Part shown: piece after piece, positions 1-10,121 of the stretch
How the letters are laid out: the number at the start of each line of letters is the position of its first letter
Numbering within the stretch: the first letter of the stretch is position 1
Program-made: the position numbers and the translations under genes
Assembly: GCF_000185905.1 (NCBI RefSeq)
Contig: NC_014923.1
Location: 3,247,501-3,311,500 of the forward strand
DNA length: 64,000 nt
Source of the DNA: Mesorhizobium ciceri biovar biserrulae WSM1271
Lineage (GTDB): Bacteria > Pseudomonadota > Alphaproteobacteria > Rhizobiales > Rhizobiaceae
Reading direction: 5' to 3'
Notes under the pieces: generated by a model
Seen by the model: the letters and a program-made list of their open reading frames with translations, nothing else
Told to the model about the DNA's origin: nothing
The model's database searches: none

Positions 1-117
1 GGCTAGCCCGTGATTGATCTGGACGACGGCGCGTGCCCGGCCATCGGCCTGCCTGACGAAAAGATTGAGCTCGGCACCGGTCGGCGAGGCAACCACGCGC
101 TGCTGGCTGAATGACAT
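1..117 (-). CDS. alpha/beta hydrolase (lysophospholipase-like), N-terminal part only
   Basis: Reading leftward from an ATG at 117 gives 39 codons that stay open to the window edge. The peptide begins MSFSQQRVV and ends in VVQINHGLA, which matches the first beta strand and oxyanion-hole segment (HG) of the serine alpha/beta hydrolases in the monoacylglycerol lipase/lysophospholipase group. The catalytic Ser, Asp and His lie outside the window, so substrate cannot be judged. It is divergent from the RNase T2 gene at 301, so the roughly 180 bp between them should hold both promoters. Confidence 0.6.
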   Translation of the reverse strand, partial: MSFSQQRVVASPTGAELNLFVRQADGRARAVVQINHGLA

Positions 118-300
118 GCCGCCTGATCCCGCCCCTGCTTTTGTCGTCGTTGGCTTTGTTTGCGCCGGCCCACATTATGCGTCAATCCGGCAAACCCGCT
201 TTTCGCGACGATGTTTCTTGCGTTCGGTCAGCAAAATATCGCAATTCTGACATGGAGACAGCTTCAGTCTGTCGCCCACTTCTTCAGCCGGGGATTCTCC

Positions 301-1308
301 ATGCGCATCGGTGTCGTTTTCGGATTGGCCATGTTGGCGGCGTCGCTGGCCGGGGCCGCGCATGCCGACGTGAAGATGAGCGGCAGCTTCGTCGCCGACG
401 CCGCCTGTCCGGCGACGCAAGCGATCAAGAACGGCAAGAACCCCGGCAATGTCTCGACCGATGCCGGGCAGAGCTATCAGTTGCTTGCCGGCAACAAGGA
501 TACGCCGACGCATTATCTCATCCTGGTGCCGGGCGCCGATCCGGAGCGCCGCTGGGTGAAGGTCAGCTGCGGCCATGTTTCCGGCAGCAGCGCGGCGACC
601 GTGCCGGCCGCGCCTGACGGGCAAGGCAAGCCGGCGGCATCGGGGAAGCCCGAATACGTCTTCGCGCTGAGCTGGCAGCCGGCGTTTTGCGAGACAAAGT
701 CGAACAAGACCGAATGCAGGGCACAAAGTGCCGGCGATTTCGACGCCACGCATTTCACCTTGCACGGCCTGTGGCCGCAGCCGAATGGCAATTTCTATTG
801 CCAGGCGACGGCGAGTGACAAGGCCAACGACAATCCGGCCCACTGGAAAGACCTGCCGCCGGTCAATCTTGACGCCAACACCCGCACAGAACTCGACCAG
901 GTGATGCCTGGAACGGCCTCCCACCTCGAACGGCATGAATGGATCAAGCACGGCACCTGCTACGGCAAGAGCCAGCAGGACTATTTCTCCGACGCGCTGA
1001 ATTTGATGCGCGCGGTGAACAGTTCGCCGGTGCGCGATCTCTTTGCCAAGAACATCGGCGGCAAGCTGACGGCCGACCAGATCCGCGGCGCTTTCGACAC
1101 TGCCTTCGGGGCGGGAGCAGGGGACCGCGTGCGCGTTTCCTGCGTCATCGATCCGTCGAGCGGCAGGCGGCTGATCGGCGAACTGACCCTCGGCCTCGCC
1201 GGCCCGATCGGCCCGAACAGCGCGCTCAAGGACCTGCTGCTGGCTTCGGTGCCGACCAACAAGGCAGGCTGCCCGACCGGCACCGTCGACGCTATCGGGT
1301 TCCAGTAA
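301..1308 (+). CDS. secreted ribonuclease T2 family protein
   Basis: Product of 335 residues. The start at 301 is chosen because it opens directly on a signal peptide (MRIGVVFGLAMLAASLAGAA, likely cleavage near HADV); the frame is open further upstream but without a leader. Both catalytic signatures of RNase T2 are present: CAS-1 FTLHGLWPQ at about 152-160 and CAS-2 HEWIKHGTC at about 212-220, each with its catalytic His, plus several Cys for disulfides. The family cleaves single-stranded RNA through 2',3'-cyclic intermediates and acts outside the cytoplasm. A Gly/Ala/Lys-rich stretch of about 90 residues precedes the catalytic domain. It stands alone, so the role is probably periplasmic or extracellular RNA scavenging (inference). 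Confidence 0.88.
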   Translation: MRIGVVFGLAMLAASLAGAAHADVKMSGSFVADAACPATQAIKNGKNPGNVSTDAGQSYQLLAGNKDTPTHYLILVPGADPERRWVKVSCGHVSGSSAATVPAAPDGQGKPAASGKPEYVFALSWQPAFCETKSNKTECRAQSAGDFDATHFTLHGLWPQPNGNFYCQATASDKANDNPAHWKDLPPVNLDANTRTELDQVMPGTASHLERHEWIKHGTCYGKSQQDYFSDALNLMRAVNSSPVRDLFAKNIGGKLTADQIRGAFDTAFGAGAGDRVRVSCVIDPSSGRRLIGELTLGLAGPIGPNSALKDLLLASVPTNKAGCPTGTVDAIGFQ

Positions 1309-1472
1309 GGGCGGCTGAACGGCCCCCAGACTGCACGAGCAGCGGTCCACACTTGTCCGTGTGATTGGCCTGATCTGGCAAAAGCGATTGCCGTTCGCCG
1401 CCGCATCGCCTACATAGCGGCCAACCTCCATTCAATTCGACAAATCCAGTCGGTTTTTCAGGGAAAGCGCGC

Positions 1473-3122
<1,650 letters not shown>

Positions 3123-3165
3123 GGGGTTTTCCGGGCGGCGATCTCAACCGGCATGAGGAGCTCAA

Positions 3166-3933
3166 ATGGCTGATTGGTCCGCCGCCCAATATCTGAAATT
3201 CGAAGACGAGCGCACGCGGCCCGCGCGGGATCTTGTGGCGCAGGTGCCCGTCGACTTTCCACGCCGGGTCGTCGACATCGGCTGCGGGCCTGGCAACTCG
3301 ACCGAACTGCTTGTCGAGCGCTGGCCGGATGCTGAGGTGAGCGGCTTCGACACTTCGCCCGACATGATCGAGAAGGCGCGGGCTCGCTTGCCCGAGGTCA
3401 CCTTTGATCTGGCCGATGCCTCCAAATGGCAGCCGGCGGAGCCGGTCGACGTGATTTTTGCCAATGCGGTGTTCCAGTGGCTGCCCGAGCATCCCGCAGT
3501 CTTCCAGCGGCTGATGGGTTTCCTCGCGCCAGGCGGCGCGCTTGCCGTCCAGATGCCCGACAATATGGGCGAAGACTCGCACCGCCTGATGCGCGAGACC
3601 GCCGCCGAAATGCCGTTTGCCGAAAAGTTCAAGGGCGCGGCACGCGGGCCGTTGCCGCCGGTGTCGTCCTACTATGACCTCCTGTCGCCGCTCAGTGATC
3701 GGCTGGATATCTGGCATACCATCTACAACCACCCGCTTGCCGACGCGCAGGCGATCGTCGAATGGGTGAAGTCGACGGGCCTGAAGCCGTTCCTCGATCC
3801 GCTGGATTCCGACGAACGGGCGATGTTCCTCGAAAGCTACACGGCCAAGATCGCCAAGGCCTATCCGAAGACGGCTAGCGGCAAGGTGCTTTTGCGCTTT
3901 CCACGCATCTTCATCGTTGCCAAGCGGGCCTGA
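3166..3933 (+). CDS. tam: trans-aconitate 2-methyltransferase
   Basis: 255 residues; the start [20 protein letters not shown] is the characteristic N-terminus of Tam. SAM-binding motif I is [10 protein letters not shown] at about 36-45 and the later segments ([16 protein letters not shown]) fit the family. Tam methylates trans-aconitate, a spontaneous inhibitory by-product of the TCA intermediate cis-aconitate, in the cytoplasm. GAGGAG lies 6 nt before the ATG. It lies 43 bp after ettA and could be cotranscribed. A weak hairpin follows the stop. Confidence 0.93.
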   Translation: MADWSAAQYLKFEDERTRPARDLVAQVPVDFPRRVVDIGCGPGNSTELLVERWPDAEVSGFDTSPDMIEKARARLPEVTFDLADASKWQPAEPVDVIFANAVFQWLPEHPAVFQRLMGFLAPGGALAVQMPDNMGEDSHRLMRETAAEMPFAEKFKGAARGPLPPVSSYYDLLSPLSDRLDIWHTIYNHPLADAQAIVEWVKSTGLKPFLDPLDSDERAMFLESYTAKIAKAYPKTASGKVLLRFPRIFIVAKRA

Positions 3934-3958
3934 TTATCCATGTTGCACGAGGACCAGT

Positions 3959-3985
3959 CCGGCCTAAACCTTTGGTTTAAGCCGG
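3959..3985 (+). terminator. possible hairpin after tam
   Basis: A 12-bp stem with one C/A mismatch (CCGGCCTAAACC, loop TTT, GGTTTAAGCCGG) starts 25 bp after the tam stop. There is no T-tract after it, so intrinsic termination is only possible, not shown. Confidence 0.4.
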
Positions 3986-4075
3986 CGTAAACCGCCGCGG
4001 TGAGAAAACTGTTGCGCCGGAGCGTTCCGGCGCCCACATGAAGCCCGCAACGCCTGCGGATGGGACGGACTGGAC

Positions 4076-5197
4076 ATGCATCGCGTCATCATCAGCGGCA
4101 TCGGCGTTGAAATTCCCGAACCCACAATCACCAATGAAGAGCTGGTGGCCAGCTTCAATGCCTGGGTCGACGCGGAGAATGCGCGCCGCCTGGGCACCGA
4201 CGAGCCGCCGCTGGCGAAATCGGATAGCGACTTCATCGTCCACGCTTCGGGCGTGCGCACCCGTCATGTGATCGAGCGCGAAGGCATTCTCGATCCGACC
4301 CGCATGTCGCCGCGCATTCCGGCTCGGCCCGACGATGCGCTGTCGCTCGAAGCCGAGTTCGGCATCGCCTCGGCGAAGAAGGCTCTCGAGCATGCGGGGC
4401 TACAGCCGTCGGATATAGACCTGGTGATCTGCTCGGCCTCGCATCACCAGCGGCCCTATCCGGCGATTGCCATCGAAATGCAGGAGGCGCTGGGCACCAA
4501 GGGCGCAGGCTTCGACATGGGGCTCGGCTGTTCTTCGGCGGCGGCGGCCTTGCACATCGCCGTCAATTTGGTGCGGTCCGGCGCGCACAAGCGCATTCTG
4601 GTGACGACGCCCGAGATCATCACCGGCCATCTCAATTTCCGCGACCGGCAGACGCATTTCATTTTCGGCGACGCTTCGGTGTCGATGGTGGTCGAAGGCC
4701 TGGCCAAGGGCGACAAGCGGCCGGGGCGCTTCGAGGTGCTCGACACGCGCATCTGGACGCAGATGTCGAACAACATCCGCACCAATCTGGGCTACCATAC
4801 CCGCACCGCCCAGGATGATCCTTACATGATCAATCTGGAAGGCAATCTGATCAAGCAGGTCGGCAACAAGGTGTTCAAGGAAGTCACCGTCGCCGGGCAG
4901 AAATTCATCGTCGAATTCCTCGCCGAGCACGGGCTGACGCCGCAGGCGATCAGGCGCTTCTGGCTGCATCAGGCCAATGCGCGTATGAATGCGATGATCC
5001 TGAAGCTGTCGTTCGGCCACGAGGTCGATCACGACCGCGCGCCAATGGTGCTGGAGCGGCTGGGCAACACGGCGGGCGCCGGAGCCATCGTCGCGCTGTC
5101 GGAGAACCACGCCGATATGAAGCCGGGCGATTTCGGTCTGATCTGCGCCTTCGGCGCGGGCTATTCGATAGGCGGCGCGCTGTTGCGGATGCTTTGA
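4076..5197 (+). CDS. beta-ketoacyl-ACP synthase III-like enzyme (FabH family)
   Basis: 373 residues, thiolase fold. The KASIII catalytic triad can be placed: Cys152 in GLGCSSAAAALH, His298 in WLHQANARMN and Asn331 in LGNTAGAGA. The protein is about 50 residues longer than housekeeping FabH (about 320), mostly through an N-terminal insertion at residues 30-85. That matches the longer FabH-like group rather than the essential FabH of the fatty-acid operon, and no plsX or ihf neighbours are present. Expected chemistry is Claisen condensation or acyl transfer from acyl-CoA; the physiological substrate cannot be read from the sequence. Confidence 0.85.
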   Translation: MHRVIISGIGVEIPEPTITNEELVASFNAWVDAENARRLGTDEPPLAKSDSDFIVHASGVRTRHVIEREGILDPTRMSPRIPARPDDALSLEAEFGIASAKKALEHAGLQPSDIDLVICSASHHQRPYPAIAIEMQEALGTKGAGFDMGLGCSSAAAALHIAVNLVRSGAHKRILVTTPEIITGHLNFRDRQTHFIFGDASVSMVVEGLAKGDKRPGRFEVLDTRIWTQMSNNIRTNLGYHTRTAQDDPYMINLEGNLIKQVGNKVFKEVTVAGQKFIVEFLAEHGLTPQAIRRFWLHQANARMNAMILKLSFGHEVDHDRAPMVLERLGNTAGAGAIVALSENHADMKPGDFGLICAFGAGYSIGGALLRML

Positions 5198-5207
5198 GGC
5201 TGCCGCG

Positions 5208-5687
5208 TCATGCTGGTGCGAACGGCACCAGCATCGGAACGCGCGCGGCATAGTCATCATAGGCGCAGATGGTGCCCTTGGCTGCCATGGTGGCGAGGAT
5301 CGCCAGCAGCAATCCGGTGTAGATCGGATGCCGGACAAGGCCATACGGGCCGGTGTTGACGACACGGTGCCCGGCCTTGGCGGTGATGGTGCCCGACCAC
5401 AGCCTGCCAAGATGCAGGCGCGCCCACCAGGCAAAGGCGATGCCGATGGCGATCAGGGCGACACAGATCCAGGCTTCGGGGAGATCAGGCATCCACAGCC
5501 TGAGCCGGCCTTCATAGCCGTGCGCCGGAATGAACAGCAGCACCGCGCCGGCTACCCAGAGACCCCGATAGCGGGCCACCGCCTTGAACCCGGCGCGCTT
5601 CTGGGCAGGGTCGGACCACAAAGCGGCGACGGCCCAGCTTCCTGCCCAGATCAACCAAAGCAACGTGATTGCCGTCACAGGTCGCAT
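5208..5687 (-). pseudogene. isoprenylcysteine methyltransferase-like membrane protein with internal deletion
   Basis: Open frame of 159 residues with hydrophobic helices. The start at 5687 is preferred over 5702 because GGAGG sits 6 nt before it. The central motif GPYGLVRHPIYTG is the SAM-site signature of ICMT/PEMT-type membrane methyltransferases. The sequence then jumps from ATMAAKGT directly to AYDDYAARVPMLVPF, the usual extreme C-terminus. In family members these blocks are normally separated by about 35-40 residues that contain a transmembrane helix and a conserved Glu-Glu stretch. The frame is kept. I infer an in-frame deletion and probable loss of activity; an unusual short but functional variant is the alternative. 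Confidence 0.6.
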
Positions 5688-5884
5688 GATCAGCCTCCGC
5701 AAACCGTCTGGACGTCACTATGAAACCGGCACCGCGCGCCGGCAATGCGGTGCGAGATCGATGACAGGTAAGAAAAGCGTGATCGCGATCCTATCGGTGC
5801 TGTTGATCGGACGATCAGCACTTTCGACTGGACGCCGCGAAGCGCGCCCGGCTAATTCGCTGGATGACGAATAGAAAGAACGCC

Positions 5885-6502
5885 ATGCCGGATCTCTTCC
5901 CCGAGGCTGAAAAGCCGGTTGAAATCATCGCCGCGCGAAAGCTTGCCGCCAGGGCGGCAGCGCTTTACGTGGCGTCGGCGGACCATTTTCAGACGCGCCC
6001 GGTGGACGAATTGCGGCTGGGTTTCGACGGCATATCAGGCGATTTCCATGCTGGACCGACGCGGCGCTCGGGCGGGCGCGAGCCCTGGTATCCGCGCGGC
6101 ACTGAAATGCGCAACGAGCGGCAATTGTCCATCGTGGCAGCGGACGAGCTGGCGGTTGTCGCCGAGCGCATGGGCCTGGCCGAGATCAAGCCGGAATGGA
6201 TCGGCGCCAATCTGGTGATGGAAGGGGTGCCGAACCTCTCCATGCTGCCGTCCGGCACGCTGCTGTTCTTCAAGGGCGGCGTGACAGTCAAGGTCGACGC
6301 GCAGAATGGCCCGTGCCGCATCGCCGGCCGGTCGATCGCCGAAAACGCCGGAATGGCCGACGTCGAAGCCGGCGCGCTGCTGTTCCCGAAAGCGGCGAAG
6401 CGGCTGCGCGGCATTGTCGCCTGGGTAGAGAAGCCAGGCACGGTTAGGGCAGGCGAAGAGATATCGCTGCGCGTGCCGGAGCAGTGGATTTATCAAGCCT
6501 GA
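5885..6502 (+). CDS. MOSC domain protein
   Basis: 205 residues from the ATG at 5885 (MPDLFPEAEKPVEII); AGAAAGAA lies just upstream. The frame can also start at 5864. Contains the MOSC (molybdenum cofactor sulfurase C-terminal) beta fold: GDFHAG, RNERQLSIVAADELAVV, IGANLVMEGVPNL and a Cys in the NGPCRIAGR segment that fits the conserved MOSC cysteine. Such stand-alone MOSC proteins (YiiM/YuaD type) are thought to move sulfur or Moco, and some reduce N-hydroxylated bases. No molybdoenzyme gene is adjacent, so the specific role is open. Confidence 0.8.
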   Translation: MPDLFPEAEKPVEIIAARKLAARAAALYVASADHFQTRPVDELRLGFDGISGDFHAGPTRRSGGREPWYPRGTEMRNERQLSIVAADELAVVAERMGLAEIKPEWIGANLVMEGVPNLSMLPSGTLLFFKGGVTVKVDAQNGPCRIAGRSIAENAGMADVEAGALLFPKAAKRLRGIVAWVEKPGTVRAGEEISLRVPEQWIYQA

Positions 6503-6549
6503 GGGCCGGCTACGCCGCCCATGGAGCGGCGCAGCAAAAGCGCTGGACT

Positions 6550-7389
6550 TCAGCCCTTGCGGTTCTTCTTCACGCCTTGCGCCATGATGGAAACGTCGTC
6601 CCACTTCTCCCAGGTGGCAATGCGGTTGGCGTATTCCTGCTTGATCATCGGCAGGCCGCCATCGCCGAAGAATACCCGCAGCGGCGGCTCGGCGGCGTCG
6701 ACAATGGCCAGCATGGCCGGCCCGGTGGCGTCTGGATCGCCGGCGACCGAATTGGCGCGGCGCTCGGCCATCTTGGCACGGGCGGGCGCATAGGCCTCGA
6801 TCGGCTGGGACACCTTGGCCGACGGCCCGGCCCAGTCGGTGGAGAAACCGCCCGGCTCGACCAGCGTCACATGGATGCCGAATTCCGCGACCTCGATGCT
6901 GAGCGACTGGCTGAAGGCCTCCAGCGCCCATTTCGAGGCGTGGTAGAGGCCGAGCGAGGCAAAGGCATTGACGCCGCCGATCGACGAGATCTGGATGATG
7001 TGGCCGGAACGCTGTGCCCGCATGATCGGCAGTGCGGCCTGAGTGACCCACAGAGCGCCGAAGACATTGGTTTCGATCTGGTCGCGAGCTTCCTGTTCGC
7101 TGACCTCCTCGATGGCGCCGAAATGGCCGTAGCCGGCATTGTTGATGACGACGTCGAGCCGGCCAAAACGCTTGTGCGCCTCGGCGACAGCGGCATCGAC
7201 GGCTTTCTTGTCGGTGACGTCGAGCTTTATCGCGGCAACCCTGTCGCCGTATTTCTCGACGAGATCGGCGAGCGTGCCGGCATCGCGGGCGGTGGCCGCG
7301 ACGCTGTCGCCACGCGCGAGTGCGGCCTCGGCCCAGACGCGGCCAAAGCCTTTCGACGATCCGGTGATGAACCAAACCTTGTTTGTCAT
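6550..7389 (-). CDS. SDR family oxidoreductase
   Basis: 279 residues from the ATG at 7389 (MTNKVWFITG), with GGAG upstream; an upstream extension to 7458 lacks family character. Classical short-chain dehydrogenase: nucleotide motif TGSSKGFG at 9-16, NNAG at 83-86, catalytic Ser near 136, Tyr149 and Lys153 in YHASK. An Ala-Arg after the strand-2 region suggests NADP(H) preference (inference). The C-terminal part resembles the oxidoreductases that act on hydroxy/keto groups of small organics. Substrate unknown. The next gene upstream on the same strand is the transaminase. Confidence 0.88.
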   Translation of the reverse strand: MTNKVWFITGSSKGFGRVWAEAALARGDSVAATARDAGTLADLVEKYGDRVAAIKLDVTDKKAVDAAVAEAHKRFGRLDVVINNAGYGHFGAIEEVSEQEARDQIETNVFGALWVTQAALPIMRAQRSGHIIQISSIGGVNAFASLGLYHASKWALEAFSQSLSIEVAEFGIHVTLVEPGGFSTDWAGPSAKVSQPIEAYAPARAKMAERRANSVAGDPDATGPAMLAIVDAAEPPLRVFFGDGGLPMIKQEYANRIATWEKWDDVSIMAQGVKKNRKG

Positions 7390-7518
7390 GATCTTGGAGT
7401 CCTTGCCCCTGCGGGCGTGATTTTGGATGAAAGCGGAGGCTTCTCCGCTTTCGGGCATATACGGTCGATCCTCTGATTTTCCAGAGGCGACGGGAATCTT
7501 TTGACAAAGACGCCTGAA

Positions 7519-8484
7519 TTATCGGGGATAATTCACCTGAGACGACCAGGCCGGGTCATCGTGCTTTTGCCAGTAGCGCGCCATCAGCCGGCTGGTGATC
7601 GGTCCGACCTTGCCATTGGCGATCGCCGCGCCGTCGATCTCCGTCACCGGCATGATGCCGCCCGCAGTGGAGGTGATGAACACCTCGTCGGCCTCGCGCA
7701 ATGCGGTGACGCTGACATCGGTCGCCGTGGCGGCAAGGCCTTCTTCTGCACAGAGATCGAAGACGGTGCGGCGGGTGACGCCGGGCAGCACGCCGGTGGC
7801 CGGCGTCGATAGTTTGCCGTCCTTGACGCAGAAGACGTTGAAGCCCGGGCCTTCGGCGACATTGCCGTTGAAGTCGAGGAGCAACGCGGTCTCTGCACCG
7901 CGGTCATAGGCATCGTAGAGGCCGCGCACCAGATCGAGCCAGTGGTAATTCTTGATCGCCGGGTCGATCGAGGCCGGCGGAATACGCATCTTGTCGCTGA
8001 TGGCGACGCGCAGGCCGCGCTGCAGCTGCTCGGCGTTGGCGACCGAGCCGAACGGCACGGCGAAGGCCATGAAGCGGTTGACCGCCTGGCGCGGGTCGCG
8101 GCTGAAGGTCGGCGAGGCGCCGCGCGTGCACAGCATCTCGACATAGGCGGCGCGATGACCGGACAGCGCCACGCAATTGTGCAGGATTTCGGTCACGCCG
8201 TCGCGGTCGAAGGGAATGGTCATGCGCAGCTTTTCCAGCCCGCCGAGGAAGCGGTCGAGATGCAAATCGAGGCGGAAGAAGCGGCCGTTCCAGACATGCA
8301 CGGTGTCGTAGGTTGCGTCGGAATGCAGAAAACCCCAGTCCAGCACCGAGATCTTGGCCTGCGACATCGGCAGGTATTGGCCGTCGAGAAAGGCGATGCC
8401 GTCGGGGTAGAAATGCGGGTCGACATGGTGGTCGCCAACCACGGGCAGTTGCTTCTCGTCCTGTGTCGTCGCCGTGTGGCTCAT
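7519..8484 (-). CDS. PLP fold-IV aminotransferase, probable (R)-amine/branched-chain type
   Basis: 321 residues. Fold-type IV hallmarks: PLP Lys178 in AIKNYHW, Glu211 in AEGPGFNVF, and TSTAGGIMP in the phosphate-binding region. The segments SQAKISVLDWGFLHSD, HVWNGRFFRLD and TRG (120-122) and the C-terminal GPITSRLMARYW resemble the (R)-selective amine transaminases more than canonical IlvE, which lacks the 30-residue N-terminal arm seen here. Alternatives are a D-amino-acid or branched-chain aminotransferase. It lies just upstream of the SDR on the same strand (130-bp gap). Confident for family, moderate for specificity. Confidence 0.82.
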   Translation of the reverse strand: MSHTATTQDEKQLPVVGDHHVDPHFYPDGIAFLDGQYLPMSQAKISVLDWGFLHSDATYDTVHVWNGRFFRLDLHLDRFLGGLEKLRMTIPFDRDGVTEILHNCVALSGHRAAYVEMLCTRGASPTFSRDPRQAVNRFMAFAVPFGSVANAEQLQRGLRVAISDKMRIPPASIDPAIKNYHWLDLVRGLYDAYDRGAETALLLDFNGNVAEGPGFNVFCVKDGKLSTPATGVLPGVTRRTVFDLCAEEGLAATATDVSVTALREADEVFITSTAGGIMPVTEIDGAAIANGKVGPITSRLMARYWQKHDDPAWSSQVNYPR

Positions 8485-8641
8485 CGGGGCCTCCTGTCAC
8501 GCAAGGCGAGTCAGCAGGCTATCGGCGCAGGGCAGAACGCATAGAGCCACCCGCCCGGTGCTGTTCGGCCTCGATGACGATCTCGCCGATACATTGGATC
8601 GGAATTGCCTTAGATTGCGCGCTCTGAACGGGAGGGGGAAG

Positions 8642-9145
8642 ATGGGCAGGCTTGGGGCCGTCATAGCAGCCATGACGATGTTCGCCGCCGCGGGCGAAGC
8701 CAGCGCCCAGTGCGCGCGCGAAGGCGAGGAATTGTGCCAGGGCGGGCAGACCTATCGCTGCGAGAAAACCGGCAGCGAATTGACACCGATCTTCCAGAAC
8801 CTGCCTTGTGCGGTGAACGTTCCGTCGCTGAGCGGCACCTGGGTCGGCAGCGGCCATCAAAGCCCGGCGGGTGACGCCGGGGCCGACTGGCCGATCGCCA
8901 TGACCATCAACGATGGCAGCGCGTCGATCGACTATCCGTCACTCGGTTGCGGCGGATCGCTGTCACAGACGTCCAGTGACGGCATTTCGGCGGAATACCA
9001 CGAGAGCATCACCTACGGTCAGGACAAATGCATCGACGGCGGCAACATCACCGTCAGGTTTTTCAAGGAAAATCTGTCCTGGACCTGGATCGGCCAGGCC
9101 GATGGCCAGCCCTATAATGCGGTCGCAGTGCTTAAGCGGAAGTAG
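8642..9145 (+). CDS. small secreted protein of unknown function
   Basis: 167 residues. Signal peptide with likely cleavage at ASA-Q (about residue 22). The mature part has an N-terminal Cys-containing motif (CAREGEELCQGGQTYRCE) followed by a short beta-rich domain beginning LSGTWVGSGHQ and ending WTWIGQADGQPYNAVAVLKRK, which suggests a small lipocalin-like or calycin-like barrel (inference only). GGAGGGGGAAG precedes the ATG, a strong ribosome binding site. No family recognised. Confidence 0.7.
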   Translation: MGRLGAVIAAMTMFAAAGEASAQCAREGEELCQGGQTYRCEKTGSELTPIFQNLPCAVNVPSLSGTWVGSGHQSPAGDAGADWPIAMTINDGSASIDYPSLGCGGSLSQTSSDGISAEYHESITYGQDKCIDGGNITVRFFKENLSWTWIGQADGQPYNAVAVLKRK

Positions 9146-9151
9146 CCCTGG

Positions 9152-9466
9152 TCATTCCTCCTCGTCATCCGCGTCGAGCAGGCGCGTCGCGCGCCAGCGG
9201 GTGAGCACGACGTTGGTCTGCTCGATGACGAAGAAACGCGCCGAGTCGCGGTCGTAGCCTTCGCTCAGCAGTTTCTCGTAATCTGTGTGCATGTGGCGGA
9301 TATGGGCAATCGTCGCCAACCATACGGCGATGCCTGGTGGTAAGGTCTTCATGTGGACCGCGCCGGCGTCGCCGCGGATCTTCTCCATGTCGGCATAGGG
9401 TGCCAGCGGCAGAAGTGCTGTCAGCGCCTTGGCGATGGCGCGGCGGCGACCGGTGGGCGCCGTCAT
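9152..9466 (-). CDS. DUF2293 domain protein
   Basis: 104 residues. The central part (ADMEKIRGDAGAVHMKTL, VWLATIAHIRHMHTDYEKLL, EGYDRDSARFF, TNVVLTRW) matches the small DUF2293 family as I recall it; function unknown. Its ATG overlaps the TGA of trmO by 4 bp, so the two are translationally coupled. The acidic C-terminal tail DADDEEE is notable. Confidence 0.75.
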   Translation of the reverse strand: MTAPTGRRRAIAKALTALLPLAPYADMEKIRGDAGAVHMKTLPPGIAVWLATIAHIRHMHTDYEKLLSEGYDRDSARFFVIEQTNVVLTRWRATRLLDADDEEE

Positions 9467-9999
9467 CGCCGACCCCCGGGCTCGTCGCGCCCTTCGATGG
9501 TCGCCTCCGGTATAGCGTCGGTCGAGGCGAAATAGGGTTTTATGTCGATGACCGGAGTGCCGTCGAGCACGTCGATGGCGTCGAGATCGATGCGGCCGGT
9601 GTTCTGGTCGAGCCCGACGAGCCTGGCCACATGCAGCCCGATTGGGTTGGGGCGGGCAGGGGAGCGCAGCGAAAATACGCCTTTTGCTTCGGCCGCATGG
9701 CGTGGTTTCTGCACAATCAGGTCCCGCGGCGCGTGATGCAGCCAGGACAGGATGATGACGTGGCTGGCGCGCTCCAGCCCCCGTAAGCCATTTCGGTAGG
9801 GCGCGTCGATGGTCAGCACTGCCTTCTGCCCGGTCTCGCGCGCGGCGCGCATGTTCTTCGGGCAGGTTTCGCGCGTCGTCCACGGCGAGGCAATGCAGCC
9901 GATGAAGACGATGCCGTCATCCGGCGGCATCAGGGCGGGATCGTTTTCCAGCCTCTGCTCGCCTTCGCGGGCTTCGAACATCTCACGCGGTCCAGTCAT
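9463..9999 (-). CDS. trmO: tRNA (N6-threonylcarbamoyladenosine37-N6)-methyltransferase TrmO
   Basis: 178 residues of the UPF0066/TsaA-like beta-barrel SAM methyltransferase family. Diagnostic segments: IGCIASPW near residue 33, HVIILSWLHHAPRD, and FSLRSPARPNPIGLHVARLV, the most conserved TrmO signature, followed by LDAIDVLDGTPVIDIKPY. TrmO methylates t6A37 in a subset of tRNAs. Divergent from the ArsR-methyltransferase gene, with the 16-bp palindromic operator in the shared 122-bp gap. The start at 9999 carries the first ATG of the frame. Confidence 0.85.
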   Translation of the reverse strand: MTGPREMFEAREGEQRLENDPALMPPDDGIVFIGCIASPWTTRETCPKNMRAARETGQKAVLTIDAPYRNGLRGLERASHVIILSWLHHAPRDLIVQKPRHAAEAKGVFSLRSPARPNPIGLHVARLVGLDQNTGRIDLDAIDVLDGTPVIDIKPYFASTDAIPEATIEGRDEPGGRR

Positions 10000-10082
10000 G
10001 GCCCATGTCTCTTAAAACGCCACACAAGCGGCATTTTCTTGTCCGGAAGCGACATAGCGCTTGCAAGGTTTCGAAAACTGAC

Positions 10083-10098
10083 ATAAACATATGTTTAT
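10083..10098. promoter_or_regulatory. 16-bp palindromic operator before the ArsR-type regulator and metF
   Basis: ATAAACATATGTTTAT is a perfect palindrome of 16 bp, AT-rich in a GC-rich background. It lies 24 bp before the regulator start and about 84 bp before trmO. Position and symmetry fit autoregulation by the homodimeric winged-helix protein encoded next to it; the factor assignment is inference. Confidence 0.7.
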
Positions 10099-10121
10099 AT
10101 CTTTTCAAAGAGAATACGCTG

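Noticed and set aside
160..300. Longer N-terminus for the RNase T2 gene
   Set aside because: The added 47 residues lack family character and would bury the signal peptide.
5761..5874. A 37-codon ORF beginning MTGKKSVIAIL before the MOSC gene
   Set aside because: Hydrophobic start but no ribosome binding site, and it overlaps the possible upstream MOSC start; too weak to call.
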